Assembly: GCF_006716355.1 (NCBI RefSeq)
Contig: NZ_VFOW01000001.1
Location: 558,001 to 622,000, forward strand
Source: Stackebrandtia endophytica
GTDB lineage: Bacteria > Actinomycetota > Actinomycetes > Mycobacteriales > Micromonosporaceae
Direction: 5' to 3'
Length of the DNA stretch: 64,000 nucleotides
Of this stretch, positions 19,374-26,789 are shown in pieces. The translations under genes and the position numbers were made by a program. Positions within the stretch are counted from its first letter, which is position 1. The number at the start of each line of letters is the position of its first letter. Under the pieces are notes generated by a model that saw nothing but the letters and a program-made list of their open reading frames with translations, ran no database searches and was not told the DNA's origin.

Positions 19374-20252
19374 ATGACGTCGGCCCGACGTGTTTCAGGC
19401 ACCATCCTCGGCATCGCGATACTGGCGCTGCTGTGGATCACCTGCTATTTCGCGGCCCGCTATCAGGCTCAGATCTCATGGCAGCCCGATGATTCCGGTG
19501 GTTACGCGAGCGATGACTGGCGGCTCCTGCTGTTTCCGGCGGGCGTGTTGATCGGCATCGGATTCATCGTGTTCGCGTGGGATCTCCTGTTCCGCTGTGG
19601 GACGTATCTGGTGGTCGTCGTGGCGGCCACGGCGATCCTCATCGGATGTCTGAAGTCCGCCGGCAACGGTGAACCGTCCGGCGACCTGGTCGCCTGGACC
19701 GCCACCGCCGCGGGGTTCGTCGTGGTGGGAATGACGCTGTTGGTCCACAGTCTCATCAGACTGCGGCGCCATTACGGCCTCGGATACCGGTTCCAACCGG
19801 GAGTCGCGACCGCGCTGGGGCGTCCGCACAGCTGGCAGGCCACCAACGACGGCAGCGGTATATCGATGATCGCTTTCCGGGATCACGCCAGTGACCGCCA
19901 TGATGTGCCGGCCGAACTCTCCCATCCGTATCGACACCGCCCGGTATTGGCCGTCTACGACCCACAGCGCCCCGAGGAACCAAGTGCATTCCACATCGGA
20001 GTGCCATACAGTCCACTGCCGGCCCGCGCCGAAGTCTGGGATGACCTCAAGACGGATCTGCCCGCCGACGGTGATGACGACCTGTGGGAGGACCGATACC
20101 GGTTCGACATCGGCGTCGGCCTCATCTCGAAACTGGATCGCCTCGTGGCACGGCGTCGCCGGAGCGAGATCACCGCCGACGAGTTCGAGAAGGCTCGATG
20201 GCGGGCACTGGAGGAGCACGTCGCCGAGGCCGCCCGCCGACCGAGGACGTGA
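19374..20252 (+). CDS. Membrane protein of unknown function, four helices and an acidic soluble domain
   Basis: 292 residues. Four hydrophobic helices lie in the first ~130 residues (for example GTILGIAILALLWITCYFAA), followed by a soluble domain with TxxRPVLAVYDPQRPEEPS and an Asp-rich stretch near residue 235; the C-terminal ~45 residues are Arg/Glu-rich and resemble an SHOCT-like tail (ISKLDRLVARRRRSEITADEFEKARWR). The overall plan suggests a DUF3592-like sensor or stress membrane protein, but no function is supported. Start ATG 19374 with AGGTGA 4 nt upstream. Confidence 0.65.
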   Translation: MTSARRVSGTILGIAILALLWITCYFAARYQAQISWQPDDSGGYASDDWRLLLFPAGVLIGIGFIVFAWDLLFRCGTYLVVVVAATAILIGCLKSAGNGEPSGDLVAWTATAAGFVVVGMTLLVHSLIRLRRHYGLGYRFQPGVATALGRPHSWQATNDGSGISMIAFRDHASDRHDVPAELSHPYRHRPVLAVYDPQRPEEPSAFHIGVPYSPLPARAEVWDDLKTDLPADGDDDLWEDRYRFDIGVGLISKLDRLVARRRRSEITADEFEKARWRALEEHVAEAARRPRT

Positions 20253-20286
20253 CAAAAAGTCCATAGAGGATGCCTAACCATCCGAC

Positions 20287-20292
20287 TAAGAT
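20287..20292 (+). promoter_or_regulatory. -10 hexamer TAAGAT, leaderless start of the MBL-fold gene
   Basis: TAAGAT, 7 nt, then ATG 20300. This sets the start 30 nt downstream of the first in-frame ATG at 20270. Confidence 0.55.
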
Positions 20293-20299
20293 CGCTTCG

Positions 20300-21157
20300 A
20301 TGCTCACTTTCGACACCGCCTCGGGCGGAGGAGATCTCAACGTCGTCTGGCACGCGGGCAATCCCTCGGCCAAACACGACCCCGCACCCGAGATCCAGGT
20401 TCACGTCTACAATCCACACACGGTGATCCTTCGGCAGAACATGTCGGTTCACTTCGAGGCACCGTTCATGTTCCTGCTGTTCGGGAACACCCACGCGCTA
20501 CTCATCGACACCGGAGCCACCCCGCAGCCGGAGTATTTCCCGCTGCGTGACACCGTCGACCGACTGATCGGCGAGTGGCTGGCCGAACACCCCCGCGACG
20601 ACTACGGCCTGATCGTGGCGCACAGCCACGCGCACGGCGACCACACCGCAGGTGACGATCAGTTCCGGTCCCGACCAAACACCCGCGTGATCGGGGTAAG
20701 CCTGCCGGAGGTCGTCGAGTACTTCGGGTTCGAGGACTGGCCCACCGCCTGCCGCACTCTCGACCTGGGTGGCCGTGTCCTCGACGTCATCCCCGGTCCC
20801 GGTCACCAGATGGCGGCCACGGTGTTCTACGACCGGTATTCGGGGCTGCTGCTGACCGGCGACACCTGCTATCCCGGGATGCTGTACATCCAGGACTGGG
20901 ATGCCTATCGAGCCACGATCGATCGGCTCATCGCATTCGGAACCGAGCATCCGATCAGTCACGTGCTGGGTTGCCACGTGGAGATATCAGCCGTTCCAGG
21001 GGTCGCCTACCCTCGCGGCACGACCCATCAACCCGACGAGGCCCCGCTACCCATGACCTTCACGCGATTGCACGCGATTCGCGACGCCCTAGACGAGATC
21101 GACCGCCGCCCCGGCGAACACCCCTTCGACGACTTCGTGATCTGCTACCGCGGTTGA
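20300..21157 (+). CDS. MBL-fold metallo-hydrolase
   Basis: 285-residue metallo-beta-lactamase fold protein. The zinc motif is HSHAHGDHTAG near residue 115, followed by a later metal His in GPGHQMAATVFYD (~170) and Asp in LLTGDTCYPG (~190). The substrate is not deducible; families with this layout include lactonases and glyoxalase II-like enzymes. Leaderless start at 20300. The gene is followed after 21 bp by the Smr gene, possibly on a shared transcript. Confidence 0.85.
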   Translation: MLTFDTASGGGDLNVVWHAGNPSAKHDPAPEIQVHVYNPHTVILRQNMSVHFEAPFMFLLFGNTHALLIDTGATPQPEYFPLRDTVDRLIGEWLAEHPRDDYGLIVAHSHAHGDHTAGDDQFRSRPNTRVIGVSLPEVVEYFGFEDWPTACRTLDLGGRVLDVIPGPGHQMAATVFYDRYSGLLLTGDTCYPGMLYIQDWDAYRATIDRLIAFGTEHPISHVLGCHVEISAVPGVAYPRGTTHQPDEAPLPMTFTRLHAIRDALDEIDRRPGEHPFDDFVICYRG

Positions 21158-21178
21158 CCGGGGTAAAGTCCGACACCG

Positions 21179-21517
21179 GTGAATTCCGAGGCGGCTTGCC
21201 ATCTGCCGCCCGACGATGAAATCATCGACCGTATGGCGAAGCTGGTGTTGGACCTGCATGACATCTACAACAAGGGCGACCTGATCGACAAGGCGCTGCG
21301 CGATGTCATCAACGAGGCCATCGACAAGAAGATCGCCACCATCGAGATCATCCCGGGCAAGGGATCGGGCGCCTTGAAGAAGAAGGTACTGCGCTTCCTG
21401 GACCAGAAGGAGATCAAGGCGCTCTACCACCGCATCGACAAGGACTCCAAGAACTTCGGCCGCCTGTTCGTCTACTTCCAACACAAGGAAGCCAAGGGCA
21501 AGAAGCGGAAGCGCTAA
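21179..21517 (+). CDS. Small Smr-domain protein
   Basis: 112 residues matching a lone Smr (MutS2 C-terminal-like) domain: LDLHDIYNKGDLIDKALRDV resembles the LDLHGxxxxEA motif, and IIPGKGSGALKKKVLRFL corresponds to the HGKGxGxLR motif, with His replaced by Pro. Smr domains bind or cut nucleic acids (branched DNA or RNA on collided ribosomes). The basic KGKKRKR tail fits nucleic-acid binding. GTG 21179 follows TAAAGT (21164-21169) by 9 nt, a possible leaderless start; ATG 21233 is the alternative. Confidence 0.75.
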   Translation: MNSEAACHLPPDDEIIDRMAKLVLDLHDIYNKGDLIDKALRDVINEAIDKKIATIEIIPGKGSGALKKKVLRFLDQKEIKALYHRIDKDSKNFGRLFVYFQHKEAKGKKRKR

Positions 21518-21544
21518 GACCCCTCGGGCAACTCGAAGGAGTCT
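21517..21544 (+). terminator. Imperfect terminator after the Smr gene
   Basis: AGACCCCTCG pairs imperfectly with CGAAGGAGTCT across a 7-nt loop, followed by TTTC, starting at the stop codon. Confidence 0.5.
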
Positions 21545-22002
21545 TTCCCGTTCAACGTCTTGGAGTTCAGCCTCCGGGCGGCAGGATCGAGACTCCGCAC
21601 CTGACCCGTCCCGCCGTGTGCCCGCCCGACACTCATCCGGCACGGTCGACACCAGATTGAAGTTCCTCCATCCTCTCTCGGTCAGGTCAGATGACCCGTC
21701 CCCCTATGGCGTCCGGCCATGCTCGAGGCAGACGATGGTTGCCCCATTCGCTACTCGACGCCTTTTCGGCAGCGCCCACGGTGCCGGACCACAAACCGAC
21801 TACATTTCCGGTCGTGACGAACCGCTGTGTCCACTTGAGGAGTTCATCGTCATCGACGCGCCGAGCGGCATGAACGTAGCCATGCCCATATGTCAATGGC
21901 CATACTGATCGAACTCTTTGGCCTGTTGACGATTGCGCCTTGGAGAACGGTTTCGGCGATCATTGACAGCACAACGAAACCCGACATCTGAAGGGACCTG
22001 TC
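21518..22002. other. 485-bp low-G/C intergenic stretch before the cysteine-rich peptide gene
   Basis: No convincing protein gene. G/C content drops visibly from ~21840 on. TTGACG (21926-21931) and TTGACA (21963-21968) are possible -35 elements for the peptide gene, but no good -10 stands at the right distance. A minus-strand 69-codon frame (21687-21896) has no recognisable domain. Confidence 0.4.
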
Positions 22003-22209
22003 ATGCGCATGCTCACCAAGGTCAACCACGCCGCCGACCGAATACTCGCAAAGCTGCTCAACGAATCCGAGGCCAAGGCAGGCTGCCCCAACGAGTGTGG
22101 CAGCTGGAGCAGCTGTTACATCAGCGGAGTATGTAGTGGACTCCACACCAAGAGGCGGTCCTGCGTCAACTTCTCCTGCAACAGCTACTACCAGTACGCC
22201 TGCTGCTGA
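22003..22209 (+). CDS. 68-aa cysteine-rich peptide with leader-like N-terminus (candidate RiPP or disulfide-rich peptide)
   Basis: The first 27 residues (MRMLTKVNHAADRILAKLL..., ending EAKAG) are an amphipathic, charged segment without a Sec-type hydrophobic core. The remaining 41 residues begin CPNECGSW and carry eight cysteines at core positions 1, 5, 11, 17, 27, 32, 40 and 41, plus several Tyr, Ser and Asn. This leader/core split is what ribosomally made, modified peptides show, but no modifying enzyme, protease or exporter is adjacent. A disulfide-rich defensin-like or metal-binding peptide is the alternative. AAGGGA stands 7 nt before ATG 22003 (ATG 22009 also possible). A strong terminator follows. 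Flanking DNA is lower in G/C, hinting at transfer. Confidence 0.7.
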   Translation: MRMLTKVNHAADRILAKLLNESEAKAGCPNECGSWSSCYISGVCSGLHTKRRSCVNFSCNSYYQYACC

Positions 22210-22279
22210 GTCAGCCCACGGTCGCGAAGTCGGATAACGGCGCCGACCCACTGTCGACACCCGACTTCCCAGCGATTCG

Positions 22280-22313
22280 GGCGCTTGACGATCCCCGTAG
22301 ATCGTCAAGCGCC
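22280..22313 (+). terminator. Terminator of the peptide gene
   Basis: A perfect 14-bp stem (GGCGCTTGACGATC and complement) with a 6-nt loop, 71 bp after the peptide stop. Confidence 0.75.
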
Positions 22314-22436
22314 ACTTGGCATGTACTCGGGCGGAGGCTCACCGGTCCCCACCGAGCAGAGAAGGGCTTCGCTCACTTACAGTACGAAGAGGACACGGGC
22401 GGGATCACAGGGAGTCGAGCCGGATCCCTCCATCGT

Positions 22437-22457
22437 CCACAATGGCATCCATTGTGG
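22437..22457 (-). terminator. Terminator of the secreted EEP-family gene
   Basis: CCACAATGG-CAT-CCATTGTGG, a perfect 9-bp stem with a 3-nt loop, 43 bp downstream of the minus-strand stop. Confidence 0.6.
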
Positions 22458-22499
22458 CGGATCACAGATGCGTCGATCCGAAGCCGACTGGTCCGGCAG

Positions 22500-23330
22500 T
22501 CATACTCGGCGCACTTGCATGATCGCGACACGTGCGTCGTGGCCGTCGACGTACATCGGAACCGTCTTGGTCCGGTTCAGCCGGATCTGAGTACCGTTGT
22601 CACCCGGCACCCAGCCGATCTGGTCGATGCCGCGGGCAAAGGCGCGCTTCTCGTAGTTGGGCAACAGCAGCGGCATCGGGTTTCGATTGACGTCACCGGT
22701 CCAGATCACGGGGAAGCCACGACCCCGCCAGTAGCCGAGGACGTTGTCGCGGTGCTTACGGAAGTGGGTACGCCACATCTCGTCTCGCCACGCCTCGTGG
22801 GGGTCCTCCTTTCCGTTCCAGGCACCGGATACGTAGTGGGTGTTGGCGAACACGAATCGCAATCGGGGGTCATCGACACGGGCCAGCAGCACCTGTGTGA
22901 TGTACCGCGAAGGCGACACCTTCGCCTTTCCACCGTGGCAGAAGGTGGTCCGACGTTCGAGAATGTCGTAGCTCTTCGGGATCGACATCGGCACCTGGCG
23001 AGCCGGGGAGTCCGCTCGCATGTAGATGTTGCGATACCTCGTACCGAAGTGCTTGTCAATCCAGGTCAGCTCCTTGTTGTCGGGGTCTCCGCCTCGGATC
23101 TCCTGCCAGCCGACGAGCGGTTTGGTAAGGCGACCGTCGATGGTGACGGCATTGCGGACATCCCGAATCGCCCGCTCACGCTGCCCGAGGTTCTTACGTC
23201 CGATGTTCGCGGTGACGACGACCAGTCGCTTCCATCCATCGGCCGCCGACGCGGTGCCGGACAGTCCCGCAGCGCCCAGTATCGCGCCACCGGCAAGAGC
23301 CAACGCGCTTCTTCTGCTTATCGAACTCAT
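22500..23330 (-). CDS. Secreted endonuclease/exonuclease/phosphatase (EEP) fold protein
   Basis: 276 residues with a Tat-like signal (SRRSALALAGGAILGAAGL, cleavage near ASA-AD at ~30). The mature part carries EEP-superfamily motifs: VVTANIG (metal-site Asn), VGWQEI (metal Glu), FANTHYVSGAWN (His) and WTGDVNRNP (Asp/Asn), and a terminal GHDAR (Asp-His), so the DNase I-like active site appears complete. Substrate (nucleic acid, phospholipid or phosphoester) is unknown. Next to the peptide gene but convergent with it. Confidence 0.82.
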   Translation of the reverse strand: MSSISRRSALALAGGAILGAAGLSGTASAADGWKRLVVVTANIGRKNLGQRERAIRDVRNAVTIDGRLTKPLVGWQEIRGGDPDNKELTWIDKHFGTRYRNIYMRADSPARQVPMSIPKSYDILERRTTFCHGGKAKVSPSRYITQVLLARVDDPRLRFVFANTHYVSGAWNGKEDPHEAWRDEMWRTHFRKHRDNVLGYWRGRGFPVIWTGDVNRNPMPLLLPNYEKRAFARGIDQIGWVPGDNGTQIRLNRTKTVPMYVDGHDARVAIMQVRRV

Positions 23331-23457
23331 GGTCGTTCCGTTCGTCTGAGGTGACGAACATGGTGGCTCTCACGACTACAAACAGGCCACAGAGGTTCCG
23401 AACACAACGGGTGTCGCTCCGAGTCGTGCAGGAACGTGATAACTTATGCCGCGTAAC

Positions 23458-23476
23458 TTAGCATTGCCTTACCTAA
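23458..23476. promoter_or_regulatory. IdeR/DtxR-type iron box upstream of the TetR-irtAB operon
   Basis: TTAGCATTGCCTTACCTAA matches 15 of 19 positions of the DtxR/IdeR consensus palindrome (TTAGGTTAGSCTAACCTAA) and sits 24 bp before the TetR start codon, just behind a possible -10 (TAACTT, 23440-23445). Iron-loaded IdeR/DmdR should repress the operon. The position also argues against the in-frame ATG at 23446 as the start. Confidence 0.8.
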
Positions 23477-23499
23477 TAATCAGGAGAAGGTGCTCCCCC

Positions 23500-24237
23500 T
23501 TGTCGTCTTCGCATGATCGATCCGGCACGCCGCCCCCGAGTGCCGGACGACCGGCCCGCTTCGACTTGGCCGACGTGATCCGAGTCGGCCGTGCCATCGG
23601 ACTGCGCGACCTGACCGTGCAGGCCGTCGCCTCGGCCCTCGACGTCACCCCGACCGCCGTCTATCGGCTCGTTCCGGGCCGAGTCGGTCTGGAGAGACTG
23701 ATCGGCGAGGCGATCCTGGCCGACCTCGACCTGCCCGACGACCCGTCGATGTCGGCCGCTGAACACCTCACCGATTTCGCCACCCGACTGCGCCGGTTCA
23801 CCCTCGCCCGACCCGGCAGCGCCGCCTACTTCCAGCACAGCTTCCCCCGCGGCGCCTCCGGTGCGCGCCTGATGGCCGTGGAGGTGGCCGCGCTGACGGC
23901 TCGGGGATACGCGCCGGGCGCGGCGGCCGGGCTGTGTGGATCGGTCGCCTCTCTGGCGCTAGGCCTGCTGTCGGCGGAGGACACCCGACTTGGGCGCGCC
24001 GCCGATCACGATGCGGCGCAACAGGAGGCGGCGAACGCGTTCACCACGATCATGGACGACCCGCTGTTGCGCGACGCGCACCTGACGATCCCCACCGTCA
24101 GCGCGGATGAGTACTTCCACCTGGTCATGTCGAGTGCGATAGCCGGACTGGTCGACAGACTGCCGCCCCAACGGCCGCTGGACGACCTCCTCGCCGAGAA
24201 CCGCGCCGACCTTGCCGCACGAGAAATGGAGAACTGA
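23500..24237 (+). CDS. TetR-family regulator heading the siderophore-import operon
   Basis: 245 residues; the N-terminal helix-turn-helix is seen as IGLRDLTVQAVASALDVTPTAVYRLVPGRVGLERLI (residues ~35-70). The C-terminal ligand domain is TetR_C-like and not assignable. Start: TTG 23500, with GGAGAAGG upstream and behind the iron box. It overlaps the irtA start by one base (TGATG), so it is co-translated with the importer. It may be a second layer of control, perhaps responding to a siderophore. Confidence 0.85.
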   Translation: MSSSHDRSGTPPPSAGRPARFDLADVIRVGRAIGLRDLTVQAVASALDVTPTAVYRLVPGRVGLERLIGEAILADLDLPDDPSMSAAEHLTDFATRLRRFTLARPGSAAYFQHSFPRGASGARLMAVEVAALTARGYAPGAAAGLCGSVASLALGLLSAEDTRLGRAADHDAAQQEAANAFTTIMDDPLLRDAHLTIPTVSADEYFHLVMSSAIAGLVDRLPPQRPLDDLLAENRADLAAREMEN

Positions 24238-26789
24238 TGGCTCGCGGCTATTCCGGCGCGGTGCTCAAGGCACTGGGCGCCGGAGATCATCTGCTGACCG
24301 TCGTGTCGATCAACGACATCACCGCCCACTATCGACGGATCACCTTCGACGCCCCCGACCTGTTCGACACGCCGTTCGAACCCGGCGCCTACCTGCGCCT
24401 GTGGATCCCTGATCCGACCCGCCCCGGCAAGGAACATCAACGCGGCTACACCGTCGTCGATCCCGACCCGGAGCTGGGACGCATCAGTCTGGAGTTCGCC
24501 ATGCACGATGCGGGCGGCCCGGCGATGGTGTGGGCGGCAAACGCCGAACCGGGGACCGAGATCGCCGCGACCCGCTACGGCTCCACGAGATTCGCCGTCT
24601 CCGATCCGGTTCCCGACGGGTACCTCCTCATCGGTGACCCGTGCGCGATCCCCGCGATCAACAGCGTCATCTCGGTGCTGCCCGACGACGTACCCGTCGA
24701 GGTCCTGGTGGAGCACGCGCACGACGACGACCGGTCACTGCCGATCACCGATCACCCCCGATTGACGGTCACCTGGGTCCCCACCTCCGGGGCGTCGACA
24801 CTGCTGGCCGACTCGATCGACGAACGCGACTGGTCGAACTGGTATGCCTGGGTGACGACCGAGTCGGCGGCGACTCGACGGGTTCGAGAACGCCTGAAGG
24901 ACTTCGGTTTCCCTCGTGGCGAAGTACACGCCCAGGCCTACTGGATCAAGGGCCGCGCGATGGGCCGAGACCGCGAGGAGACACCGAAGGCGGCGACGCC
25001 ACCGCCGCAGTCCGAGGCCACACCGAAGAAGCCTCGCGGACGGTGGCGATCACGCTCCGGTACCGAACTGTTGGCGCCGCTCAAGGGTCGACTCATTCTT
25101 GCGGGACTGCTTCAAGCCGTGGTGTCGCTGTTGCAACTGGCGCCGTACGTGGTGCTGGCCGAGTTGGCGCGTCGGGTGTTGGCCGGGGAGTCGAGCGGCT
25201 CCGCGTTGATCGAGCTGGGTTTGACGGCGGTGGTGCTGTTCGGCGCGGCAACCGGCCTGGCCTTCGCGTTGATCGCCGCGATGCACGTGGTCGACGCCCG
25301 GTTCGGCCATCGGGTCCGGGTATCCATCGTGGATAAACTGTCGCGGCTTCCACTGGGATGGTTCACCGAGCGCGCGTCCGGACGAGTGAAGCAGGCGGTG
25401 CAGGACGATTCGGCGAGCCTGCACTATCTCGTCACCCACGCCGTGCTCGACGTGGTGGCGGCGGTGGTGACACCGGTGGCGGTGTTGGTCTATCTGTTCA
25501 CCGTCGACGCCGGGCTCGCCGCATTGCTGCTGGTTCCGCTGGTGGTCTTCGGAATCCTCACCGCACGGATGGTGCAGGATTCGACCGCCGCGATTCCGCA
25601 GTCCGTCGAGTGGACGGGCCGGGTGTCGGCGGAGGCGGTCGCCTACTTCGACGGCCTGCCGGTGGTTCGCGCCTACGACCTGGGAGAGCGCGGGGCCTTC
25701 CGCTCCACCCTGCACGACCACGCCCGGTTCCTGGAAACCTGGCAGCGGCCGTTCGTCGGCCGCAAGGCGGTGATCGAGCTGGTCACCCGGCCGATGACCT
25801 CGCTGTTGCTCATCACCGCCGCCGGCATGGGCATCATCGCGGTGGGCGGCATGACGGCGGTCGATCTCATCCCGTTCCTGCTGCTCGGCGTCACATTCTC
25901 CGGCCAGATGCTCGCCATCGGTTACGGCCTGACCAGCGTGCGAGAGGCGACGTTGGCGGCTCGACGCATCGGACTGCTGCTGGTGGAACCGGAACTCGCC
26001 TCGCCACCGAACCACCGGCTGCCGGCAGCGAACGGTCGAGGCCGATCCGTGCGATTCGACAACGTGTCGTTCGGTTACCAGGCCTCGCACACGGTCGTCG
26101 ACGGAATCGACCTGGAACTGCGGCAGGACACGGTGACCGCACTCGTCGGCCCCTCCGGAGCCGGTAAGTCCACTATGGCGGCACTGCTGGCCCGCTTCCA
26201 CGACGTCACCGACGGAGTCATCACCATCGACGGTGTCGACATCGCCACGCTGGATACCGAGGAGTTGTACCGGACGGTCGGGTTCGTCTTCCAGAAGGTG
26301 TCGATCGTGGCGGGCACCGTCGCCGAGAACATCGCACTGGCTCGGCCCGACGCCGACCGAGCCGACATCGAGGCGGCCGCCCGCGCAGCCCAGATCCACG
26401 AACGGATCCTGGCGTTGCCCCGAGGTTACGACACCGATCTGGGCTCGACGGTCACCTTGTCCGGTGGTGAGGCCCAGCGGTTGCAGATCGCGCGAGCGAT
26501 CCTGGCCGATCCGCAGATCCTGGTACTGGACGAGGCCACCGCGTTCGCCGACCCGGAATCGGAGTACCACGTCCAACGCGCGTTGAGCAACCTGGTGACC
26601 GGCAGGACCGTGCTGGTCATCGCACACCGGCTGCACACGATCGTCGACGCGGACACCATCGTGGTTCTCGACAATGGACGTATCAGCCAACGAGGTTCCC
26701 ACCGGGAGCTTCTCACCGTCGAGGGTCGGTACCGCGAGCTGTGGAACTCCGCCGCGCCGACCTCGACCAGCACGGAGGTTCCCGCATGA
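24237..26789 (+). CDS. irtA: IrtA-like siderophore importer: SIP/FAD domain fused to ABC exporter fold
   Basis: 850 residues, almost the same as mycobacterial IrtA. Residues ~15-245 form a siderophore-interacting FAD-binding reductase domain (RGYTVVDPDPELGRISLEF, then an NAD(P)-binding half with LLIGDPCAIPAI). A Pro/Lys-rich linker leads to six membrane helices (~285-560) and an NBD: Walker A GPSGAGKST near 640, LSGGEAQRLQIARAI near 742, Walker B ILVLDEATAF near 762, H-loop VIAHRLH. In mycobacteria IrtAB imports ferric carboxymycobactin and reduces Fe3+ at the SIP domain; here the siderophore is unknown. ATG 24237 overlaps the TetR stop; the irtB start overlaps its own stop. Confidence 0.94.
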   Translation: MARGYSGAVLKALGAGDHLLTVVSINDITAHYRRITFDAPDLFDTPFEPGAYLRLWIPDPTRPGKEHQRGYTVVDPDPELGRISLEFAMHDAGGPAMVWAANAEPGTEIAATRYGSTRFAVSDPVPDGYLLIGDPCAIPAINSVISVLPDDVPVEVLVEHAHDDDRSLPITDHPRLTVTWVPTSGASTLLADSIDERDWSNWYAWVTTESAATRRVRERLKDFGFPRGEVHAQAYWIKGRAMGRDREETPKAATPPPQSEATPKKPRGRWRSRSGTELLAPLKGRLILAGLLQAVVSLLQLAPYVVLAELARRVLAGESSGSALIELGLTAVVLFGAATGLAFALIAAMHVVDARFGHRVRVSIVDKLSRLPLGWFTERASGRVKQAVQDDSASLHYLVTHAVLDVVAAVVTPVAVLVYLFTVDAGLAALLLVPLVVFGILTARMVQDSTAAIPQSVEWTGRVSAEAVAYFDGLPVVRAYDLGERGAFRSTLHDHARFLETWQRPFVGRKAVIELVTRPMTSLLLITAAGMGIIAVGGMTAVDLIPFLLLGVTFSGQMLAIGYGLTSVREATLAARRIGLLLVEPELASPPNHRLPAANGRGRSVRFDNVSFGYQASHTVVDGIDLELRQDTVTALVGPSGAGKSTMAALLARFHDVTDGVITIDGVDIATLDTEELYRTVGFVFQKVSIVAGTVAENIALARPDADRADIEAAARAAQIHERILALPRGYDTDLGSTVTLSGGEAQRLQIARAILADPQILVLDEATAFADPESEYHVQRALSNLVTGRTVLVIAHRLHTIVDADTIVVLDNGRISQRGSHRELLTVEGRYRELWNSAAPTSTSTEVPA

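Noticed and set aside
21687-21896. 69-codon minus-strand frame between Smr and peptide genes
   Set aside because: No domain, no ribosome site of note and atypical codon use; at most a degraded fragment.
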